Source of the DNA: CAYVSF01 sp046482855
Lineage (GTDB): Bacteria; Bacteroidota; Bacteroidia; Bacteroidales; UBA12077
Direction: 5' to 3'
Assembly (NCBI GenBank): GCA_046482855.1
Contig: JAWOEH010000238.1
Span: forward strand, 1-9,940
Length of the DNA: 9,940 nucleotides
Part shown: positions 1 to 4,692 of the stretch, one piece after another
Layout: the number at the start of each line of letters is the position of its first letter
Position numbering within the stretch: position 1 is the first letter of the stretch
Notes under the pieces: generated by a model
Told to the model about the DNA's origin: nothing
What the model saw: the letters and a program-made list of their open reading frames with translations, nothing else
Databases searched by the model: none
Position numbers and translations under genes: made by a program

Positions 1-78
1 TCTCTTTCTTCTTTTAAGTTTAGTTAAAGAATAAATATCGGCATTATTTAATACTTATTCCAACTACACAAACATAGG

Positions 79-170
79 ATGACCCTGATGTCAGAGAGGT
101 GAGGCGGTAGTATTAGCAGGGCAGAACGGCCCTGCTAATACTCCCGCTACTGTTTAAGTTGTAGGGTCAT
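79..170. repeat. Nested inverted repeat (hairpin element)
   Basis: The inner hairpin pairs 109-122 with 129-142, a perfect 14-bp stem around the 6-base loop AGAACG. After one mismatch it extends by GCGG (104-107) against CCGC (144-147). An outer 8-bp pair, ATGACCCT (79-86) and AGGGTCAT (163-170), encloses the whole. No T-run follows the inner stem, so it does not look like a standard intrinsic terminator. It could be a miniature mobile or REP-family element, or a structured 3' end of a gene to the left of the window. Identity is inference; the pairing is directly visible. Confidence 0.75.
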
Positions 171-190
171 TGCGAACGAAGTGAAGCAAT
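169..190. repeat. REP-like short palindrome
   Basis: ATTGC (169-173) and GCAAT (186-190) flank GAACGAAGTGAA. Short palindromes of the form 'cattgcgaacgaagtgaagcaatc' are, from memory, common dispersed intergenic repeats in several bacterial groups including Bacteroidota. It directly abuts and slightly overlaps the right arm of the preceding inverted repeat, so the two may form one composite element. Confidence 0.5.
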
Positions 191-344
191 CTAAGCCTGT
201 CCAAAGGCGTTATCTTTTTGCAGGAGCGTGTAATAATCAGATGTTGTGGTGTTTAAACAGATTTCCGTTTCTGAAGAGATGAAGTTCCGGATCGATCAGT
301 CAGGGAGGTTGTGCTGAAAATTCCTCCAATGGCTGATAGTATGA

Positions 345-422
345 GCTCAGCCTCAACCTCAGCCTCAGCCTCAATCTCAACCTCAACCTCAACCTCAACC
401 TCAGCCTCAGCCTTAACCTTAA
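345..422 (+). repeat. Hexamer tandem repeat array 1 (CCTCAR/CCTTAA), 13 units
   Basis: Thirteen consecutive 6-bp units fill 345-422 with no phase break. Most are CCTCAA or CCTCAG, with GCTCAG at the left edge, one TCTCAA, and two CCTTAA at the right edge. The variants cluster at the edges. The same hexamer family occurs at 8626-8661 in this orientation and at 9263-9328 in the reverse orientation. It lies about 160 bp upstream of the small HTH gene. Confidence 0.93.
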
Positions 423-462
423 CCCATGGCAATTAAAGAAAACAACGACCTATTACCTTTAT

Positions 463-481
463 TTTGTGTGCATTACACAAA
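463..481. promoter_or_regulatory. Palindrome, candidate operator upstream of the HTH gene
   Basis: Perfect 7-bp arms TTTGTGT (463-469) and ACACAAA (475-481) surround a 5-base spacer GCATT. It is the most symmetric short element in the roughly 160 bp before the HTH gene at 584. Its 19-bp span with half-sites about one helical turn apart suits a dimeric DNA-binding protein. No T-run follows, so a terminator is unlikely. That the HTH protein binds it is inference only. Confidence 0.4.
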
Positions 482-583
482 GCCTGTTTTACAACATACA
501 TCAAAGGGGGTTACCTTTTGCCGATTTCGGGAACCAATAGGTAAAAGGAAACGAACCAACGGAGACCTAAAAACCCCAAAACA

Positions 584-832
584 ATGAAATTTTTTGAAAT
601 GCAGAAGCGCTTACAGTGTCTGGCCGAGGAGTTGAATAAGGGCCATACCGGCGTTGCAAATGAACTGGCAAAAAATATGGGCATAAGCCGCAGCCAGCTG
701 TTTGTTTACATCGACCTGCTTAAAACCTATGGTATAACGGTAACTTATTGCAAAGCGTTGAATTCTTATGTGGTTGAAGAGGAGTGTGTTATTGAGGTGC
801 AAGAGCCGATAAAGAAGATTTATCAAAAATAA
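584..832 (+). CDS. Small helix-turn-helix DNA-binding protein (82 aa)
   Basis: A likely DNA-binding protein of 82 residues. Residues about 9-45 form an N-terminal helix, then a helix-turn-helix: 'ANELAKNMGISRSQLFVYI' has the Ala, Gly and Ser-Arg positions typical of HTH domains, with the recognition helix at SRSQLFVYIDLL. A short beta-wing-like segment follows (GITVTYCKALNSYVVEE), as in winged HTH_11/DeoR-type domains. Such stand-alone small HTH proteins are familiar in Bacteroidota near secreted-peptide loci. The ATG at 584 has the A-rich leader CCCCAAAACA rather than a Shine-Dalgarno site, which is usual in this phylum. Its GC content (about 55% at 601-660) matches the transporter downstream, not the AT-rich genes beside it. 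It is a plausible regulator of the peptide locus, but binding and target are inferred. Confidence 0.75.
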   Translation: MKFFEMQKRLQCLAEELNKGHTGVANELAKNMGISRSQLFVYIDLLKTYGITVTYCKALNSYVVEEECVIEVQEPIKKIYQK

Positions 833-955
833 TTGCCAGCGTCCGAGGTTACCGGACGGGGTTGTGCTTACCTTCGTAATGCTTTGAGTTTATTGCAGGA
901 GGCGCCAAGCGATAATTCGAAGCAGGCGGATGCCGAAAAGCCTGAAATAGAGTAG
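833..955 (+). other. Open in-frame extension after the HTH stop, possible coding remnant
   Basis: The frame of the HTH gene stays open for 41 codons after its TAA (830-832), up to TAG at 953-955. The hypothetical readthrough ends in the acidic sequence EAPSDNSKQADAEKPEIE. No ATG lies in frame. A 6-bp GC stem, CGTCCG (840-845) with CGGACG (853-858), sits just after the stop. GC content is still about 50%, as in the HTH gene, and drops sharply right after 955. This may be the tail of a once longer gene, or a chance open frame before a cassette boundary. Confidence 0.3.
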
Positions 956-977
956 GGGATTTATTCAATCTTTAATT

Positions 978-1175
978 ATGAAAAAAATGGAAAGTATTAA
1001 AAATGATGTTTTTAAAAGATTTGAAGATGTTCAAATTGATATGAACGAATGTAGAGGTAAAGGAAGATATAGTACCGGTAAGGGATATTATTACGATACA
1101 CCATGTGAAGATTTTTTACGCACTTATGATAATGGTGATTATCGTATGGAAATTGAATTAAGAGACAGTATTTAA
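978..1175 (+). CDS. Candidate RiPP precursor peptide of the grasp-with-spasm system (65 aa)
   Basis: A short ORF at the head of the maturase operon, the usual place for the substrate peptide. Residues 1-24 resemble Bacteroidota natural-product leaders (MESIKNDVFKRFEDVQI: Lys-Asn-Asp, Phe-x-x-Phe, then a helix). Gly-Lys-Gly at 27-29 stands where a double-glycine cleavage site would be expected. The following core (30-65) is rich in possible side-chain donors (Ser32, Thr33, Lys35, Thr41, Thr49, Ser64) and acidic acceptors (Asp40, Glu44, Asp45, Asp51, Asp54, Glu58, Glu60, Asp63), as in omega-ester or omega-amide graspetides. It also has Tyr37-39 and Cys25/Cys43. The start may instead be the ATG at 987. 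GC content is extremely low. The precursor role is inferred from position, size and composition; I see no exact match to a named precursor family. Confidence 0.7.
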   Translation: MKKMESIKNDVFKRFEDVQIDMNECRGKGRYSTGKGYYYDTPCEDFLRTYDNGDYRMEIELRDSI

Positions 1176-1181
1176 ATATTT

Positions 1182-1219
1182 AATAGGAAAGATTATATGT
1201 TTTTATAATCTTTCCTATT
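1182..1219 (+). terminator. Strong hairpin after the precursor gene, likely attenuator or mRNA stabiliser
   Basis: A perfect 16-bp stem pairs 1182-1197 (AATAGGAAAGATTATA) with 1204-1219 around the loop TGTTTT, starting 6 bases after the precursor stop. A proper T-run is lacking (GCTTTGAAATT follows), so full termination is uncertain. Hairpins between a precursor gene and its maturases commonly cause partial termination or protect a short abundant precursor mRNA, giving substrate in excess of enzymes. That role is inferred here. Confidence 0.8.
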
Positions 1220-1252
1220 GCTTTGAAATTATTTGATAATAAAATGACAGAG

Positions 1253-2329
1253 ATGAAAAAATATACTATTACGTCTATTTTATTTCTTTTATCGTTTACT
1301 ATTTTTTCCTGTAATTCAGTTGAAGATAATTATTTAGAGTTTTATACATTTATTAATGATGCTGAACTAAATATAGTAGATGGTAATTTTAGTGAAGCGC
1401 ATCGTATTTATTCTGAGGCATTTGAAATTTGGTCGCATGCACCCTCAATAGATTATTACAACGCCTTACTATGTGCTATCAAATCAGAGAATTACGAAAA
1501 AGCATTTAACTATCTGGAAAGGTTGGCTATTAATGGATGGAAGTTAAATTACTTTCAAGACAATCCATACCTCACCCAACTCAGAGAAAAGAAAGAATGG
1601 AAAGAATTTGTAAGTAATTATCCACAACTTCACCAAACCTACCTAGAATCATTGGATGTTGAATTAATAAATGAATTGGATAGTATGTTAAAAAGAGATC
1701 AGTCTCTTGCTAAATCAAACAACTATTCTGAATATTTGAAAACGGTTATATTAAATGGTAATCGTATTCAACAATTAATAATAAATAATAGAATGGATAA
1801 CATATTCTTTGGTTCTGAAAATTCTATTCTGTATAGTCCTTTCCCTATCGTTTTGTTAAGGCATTATTGTGGTGTTTATAATGAAGCAAAGAAAGGGTAT
1901 ATTAATATATCTAATATACTTAATGATACAATTAGCATGGTTAATTTGGAGGAATCTATGTTAATAGAGCTTCGTAAAGGTCATCTTTCACCTCTTGCTT
2001 ATGATTTGGCTATTAATTATAGTTCAGATCCAGATATGCATGGTAATAATTTATTTATGGCAGTTGATTCTGTTATATTAAGAAAGATTTTAACAGCCAA
2101 AGAAGAAAAAGAGATTAATGAGAAAAGAGCAAATATAGGACAAGAGCCTATAAACGATTATATAAAGAAAATCGAATTTTATAATAAGGTAGGCAATAAC
2201 AATTTGAAGAAATACTTTTATAAATTCAGAATTTCCAGTTCTTATCCGGTAATCACTGGTACTCCAGAAAAACTAAAGAGGTTTATAGACAATAGATTAG
2301 ATGAAGGATGGATAAAAGTTACACCTTAG
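1253..2329 (+). CDS. Lipoprotein with TPR-like repeats, accessory to the peptide operon
   Basis: About 358 residues. The N-terminus is a lipoprotein signal peptide: Lys-Lys, a hydrophobic run ITSILFLLSFTIF, then Ser-Cys with Cys20 as the lipidation site. I chose the ATG at 1253 because it gives this signal; in-frame ATG 1244 and TTG 1223 would add unneeded residues. Residues about 30-90 contain helical pairs resembling tetratricopeptide repeats (DGNFSEAHRIYSEAFEIW and ENYEKAFNYLERL). The remainder is mostly helical and charged, with no motif I recognise. Codon use is very AT-rich like gwsG and gwsS, and its 3' end overlaps gwsG by 22 bp, which suggests co-translation. It probably sits in the periplasm-facing or outer membrane. 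Function is unknown; immunity, product binding or partner of the exporter are possible. Confidence 0.75.
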   Translation: MKKYTITSILFLLSFTIFSCNSVEDNYLEFYTFINDAELNIVDGNFSEAHRIYSEAFEIWSHAPSIDYYNALLCAIKSENYEKAFNYLERLAINGWKLNYFQDNPYLTQLREKKEWKEFVSNYPQLHQTYLESLDVELINELDSMLKRDQSLAKSNNYSEYLKTVILNGNRIQQLIINNRMDNIFFGSENSILYSPFPIVLLRHYCGVYNEAKKGYINISNILNDTISMVNLEESMLIELRKGHLSPLAYDLAINYSSDPDMHGNNLFMAVDSVILRKILTAKEEKEINEKRANIGQEPINDYIKKIEFYNKVGNNNLKKYFYKFRISSSYPVITGTPEKLKRFIDNRLDEGWIKVTP

Positions 2330-3288
2330 TAATTACAAATAAATTTAATTACTGTACAGATGTCATTGTAAAATGGTTAAAGTATTATAAGCATAAGTTT
2401 ATAATCATTGATACTAATAAAAAGGTACAAGTCACAAAAATTGAAATTAATAATATAAAAAGGGAAATTGAGTTATTGATTGATGGGGAAAATATTAACT
2501 TAAATCAAATTGATTCAGTCGTTTTTTGGAAAGGTAAAATACAATTTATGTTGCCTCCAATTCAAATAGGAATTAATAATACAAATTTTAAAAGAGAAAC
2601 AGAGATATTCCTGAAAAGAGAATTGGATACTATTATTCAATATATATATGATGACTTAAACAAAAAGAAGATATTTGGTTTGTGTATTACAAAGAATCCA
2701 AATAAACTAACAATATTATCCTTAGCGAAGGAAGTCGAATTGAAAATTCCAGACACAACAATTTCATCTTTATCGAAAACTATTAAAAATAAGGTATATG
2801 ACAATGTATCAATTACTAAATCTATTCAGGAAATTTTTAATTTTTATGAAAGAGATAAAGTATATGCTACTTTAACGAGTCTTGTTGATGTAGATAATAT
2901 AGATAGATTGGATGAAATAATTTTTCCATCTCTCGTACAAGAAAATATTGATAAAAAATATGAACTACGAATATTTTATTTTAATGGTAAATTCTATACA
3001 ATGGCGATATTTTCCCAATATGATGAACAAACCAAAACAGATTTTAGAAATTATAATTACGATAAACCCAATAGGATGGTACCTTATACGCTACCTAATG
3101 AGGTTAAAATGAAATTGAAAAAATTAATTGATAAAATTGGATATATGTCTTGTTCTACGGATATGATTGTTGATAGGGAGGGGGAATATGTATTTTTAGA
3201 GGTTAATCCACTAGGACAGTTTGATCTTGAATCTCTGGCTTGTAACTTTAATATAGAAAAGAAAGTAGTTGAATATTTAATAAATTAA
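2308..3288 (+). CDS. gwsG: Grasp-with-spasm system ATP-grasp peptide maturase
   Basis: A 326-residue ATP-grasp enzyme expected to use ATP to activate Asp/Glu side chains of the precursor and join them to Ser/Thr (ester) or Lys (amide) side chains. The N-terminal third (1-110) is a pre-ATP-grasp domain. The segment NPNKLTILSLAKEVELKIPDT (130-150) opens the nucleotide-binding part. FPSLVQENIDKKYELRIFYF (206-225) carries the conserved Glu-Leu-Arg, with FSQYDEQTKTDFRNYN at 235-250. The metal-binding end is Asp285 in STDMIVD and Glu298/Asn300 in FLEVNPLGQF. The length fits the family. The ATG lies inside the end of the lipoprotein gene (22-bp overlap), suggesting translational coupling. It is AT-rich (about 17% GC at 2401-2460). 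I am confident of the family; the bond type made is inferred. Confidence 0.93.
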   Translation: MDKSYTLVITNKFNYCTDVIVKWLKYYKHKFIIIDTNKKVQVTKIEINNIKREIELLIDGENINLNQIDSVVFWKGKIQFMLPPIQIGINNTNFKRETEIFLKRELDTIIQYIYDDLNKKKIFGLCITKNPNKLTILSLAKEVELKIPDTTISSLSKTIKNKVYDNVSITKSIQEIFNFYERDKVYATLTSLVDVDNIDRLDEIIFPSLVQENIDKKYELRIFYFNGKFYTMAIFSQYDEQTKTDFRNYNYDKPNRMVPYTLPNEVKMKLKKLIDKIGYMSCSTDMIVDREGEYVFLEVNPLGQFDLESLACNFNIEKKVVEYLIN

Positions 3289-3292
3289 TATT

Positions 3293-3454
3293 GTGTTTAA
3301 AAAAAGGAATTTAGGATTACCAATTTTATTTGACTACATTAACGTTGAAAAAATTAACAAAAAGAAACATCCAAGATTAAAATTCATAAAAATGGATACT
3401 AAAGAAATTAGTGTAGTGCGGCCTTCAAATAAAAGAATTTCAAAGCTATTCTAA
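3293..3454 (+). CDS. Small basic ORF between gwsG and gwsS, unrecognised (53 aa)
   Basis: An open frame of 53 codons from GTG 3293 to TAA 3452-3454 fills the gap between the two maturases. It starts 4 bases after the gwsG stop and ends 1 base before the gwsS ATG. There is no in-frame ATG near its beginning, which explains how it can be missed. The product begins with Lys-Lys-Arg (FKKRNLGLPILFDY), contains KKKHPRLKF (23-31) and ends SNKRISKLF. It has 15 Lys/Arg against 4 Asp/Glu, no signal peptide, no membrane segment and no Gly-Gly leader site. The tight packing on both sides argues that it is translated with the operon. It could be a partner of one of the maturases or a second substrate. I do not recognise the family. 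Confidence 0.55.
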   Translation: MFKKRNLGLPILFDYINVEKINKKKHPRLKFIKMDTKEISVVRPSNKRISKLF

Positions 3455-3455
3455 T

Positions 3456-4523
3456 ATGGTATATAAACTTTTTTCATGTTGTATTCCTGTAAAAGGATAT
3501 AGGCGAAGCATTGTTGTTGATACTCAAAGGAGTGACTATTTTATTATTCCTAATGGATTATGTGATATTTTAGTAGATTATGGATATTATTCTCCCAAAG
3601 AAATAATAAATGAAGTTGGATTAGAGTTTGTAGATATAATTGAAGAATATTTTGATTATTTAAATAGGAATGATTTAATTTTTGAATGTGAATTTAAAGA
3701 GATTAACCGGTTCCCTAAAATCGATTTGGGATGGGAAGAGCCTCATTATGTTATAAATTCAATTATTGATATTAATGAAAGAAGTCAACATGATTTTGAA
3801 AAAATATTTGCACAACTAAATGAATTAATGTGTAAGCATATTGAGATTCGCTTTTTTACACAAACAACAACAAATTATTTGTCAAAAATACTGGAATATA
3901 CAAATAATAGATGTTTTCACAGTATAGATATTATATTACCGTATAATTCAAATGTTTCATGCGATGATTTGAAGTCGTTATTTGTAACATATCAAAGAGT
4001 TACTAATATTGTTATTTATAATTCACCTGATAATCGTATAGTTAATAATATATCAGAATGTAACGATCGTATTTATTTTAACAATAAAGAGATAAAAGAT
4101 AGCATGGAATGTGGAGTAATTAAACCTTCCTCTTTTACTATGGATTTAAATTCTTTTTGTGAAGCACAAAGCTATAACTCATGCTTAAATAGGAAGATAT
4201 GTATAGATACTTATGGAGATATAAAGAATTGTCCTAGTATGACTGAAAGTTATGGAAATATAGGAAATACATCTTTGCAAAATGTTGTAAGTCAAAAAAG
4301 ATTTCAATCTTTATGGAATATATCAAAAGATAAAATTGATGTTTGTAAACACTGCGAGTATCGTTATATTTGCTCTGACTGTCGAGCATATTTAAAAGAA
4401 TCCAATAATATATTTTCACAACCAGCAAAGTGCACTTACAATCCATACATTGCTAAATGGCAAGGTCAAGAGGGCTATTTGAGTGTAGAGGAATGGATTG
4501 CCTCCAATGAAAATTTTGATTAG
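3456..4523 (+). CDS. gwsS: Grasp-with-spasm system SPASM-domain peptide maturase
   Basis: A 355-residue protein that pairs with GwsG. Residues 1-215 form a divergent N-terminal domain without the CxxxCxxC cluster of radical SAM enzymes. The C-terminal part is a SPASM domain with ten cysteines: Cys219, Cys235, Cys243, Cys249, Cys259, then CKHCEYRYICSDC (297-309) and Cys326, with the typical IDTYGDIKNCP and YGNIGNTSL segments between. In radical SAM maturases this domain binds auxiliary Fe-S clusters and peptide. Here it stands without the radical SAM half, which is the defining oddity of the system. Its role is not settled; presenting the precursor to GwsG is a reasonable guess. It starts 1 base after the small ORF and is strongly AT-rich like gwsG. 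Confidence 0.92.
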   Translation: MVYKLFSCCIPVKGYRRSIVVDTQRSDYFIIPNGLCDILVDYGYYSPKEIINEVGLEFVDIIEEYFDYLNRNDLIFECEFKEINRFPKIDLGWEEPHYVINSIIDINERSQHDFEKIFAQLNELMCKHIEIRFFTQTTTNYLSKILEYTNNRCFHSIDIILPYNSNVSCDDLKSLFVTYQRVTNIVIYNSPDNRIVNNISECNDRIYFNNKEIKDSMECGVIKPSSFTMDLNSFCEAQSYNSCLNRKICIDTYGDIKNCPSMTESYGNIGNTSLQNVVSQKRFQSLWNISKDKIDVCKHCEYRYICSDCRAYLKESNNIFSQPAKCTYNPYIAKWQGQEGYLSVEEWIASNENFD

Positions 4524-4533
4524 TTATTGGTGA

Positions 4534-4683
4534 GTTCCTGAGAACGATTATCAAAAGTTTATCAGTTTGTTAAGTGAAATAGATTTTGAAGCGGCTGAGC
4601 TATTGGATAAATATGTCAGGTCTGATAAAGGGATTAATCAATAGGATTTGTATCGTGAAATTATAGTTTATTTATATCTTTAA
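4534..4683 (+). pseudogene. Possible degraded coding remnant between gwsS and the exporter
   Basis: After a TGA at 4531 the frame is open for 36 codons, reading PENDYQKFISLLSEIDFEAAELL then DKYVRSDKGINQ. It stops at TAG 4642 and continues in the same frame with DLYREIIVYLYL to TAA 4681-4683. There is no ATG. The helical, protein-like composition and higher GC (about 35% at 4561-4620) than gwsS suggest a decayed gene piece, perhaps left by the exchange that joined the AT-rich cassette to the exporter. A chance open frame cannot be excluded. Confidence 0.3.
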
Positions 4684-4692
4684 AAATAAAAA

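Larger units (their letters stand above)
1..583. other. Non-coding leader region, repeat-rich
   Basis: I see no convincing coding region on either strand here. It holds a nested inverted repeat (79-170), a REP-like palindrome (169-190), a hexamer array (345-422) and a palindrome (463-481), listed separately. The stretches 1-78 and 191-344 show nothing I can name. About 100 bases before the gene at 584 are free of long repeats and probably carry its promoter, but I found no clean match to the Bacteroidota -33 TTG / -7 TAnnTTTG consensus. Confidence 0.6.

Noticed and set aside
187..220. Intrinsic terminator (GCCT...AGGC followed by TTTTT)
   Set aside because: The stem is only 4 bp and the T-run is separated from it by several bases.
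345..422. CRISPR array
   Set aside because: The units are 6 bp in direct succession without spacers, and no cas gene is present.
1223..1252. Upstream TTG (1223) or ATG (1244) as the start of the lipoprotein
   Set aside because: The ATG at 1253 places Lys-Lys and the hydrophobic run at the right distance from Cys20; earlier starts add a charged stretch before the signal peptide.
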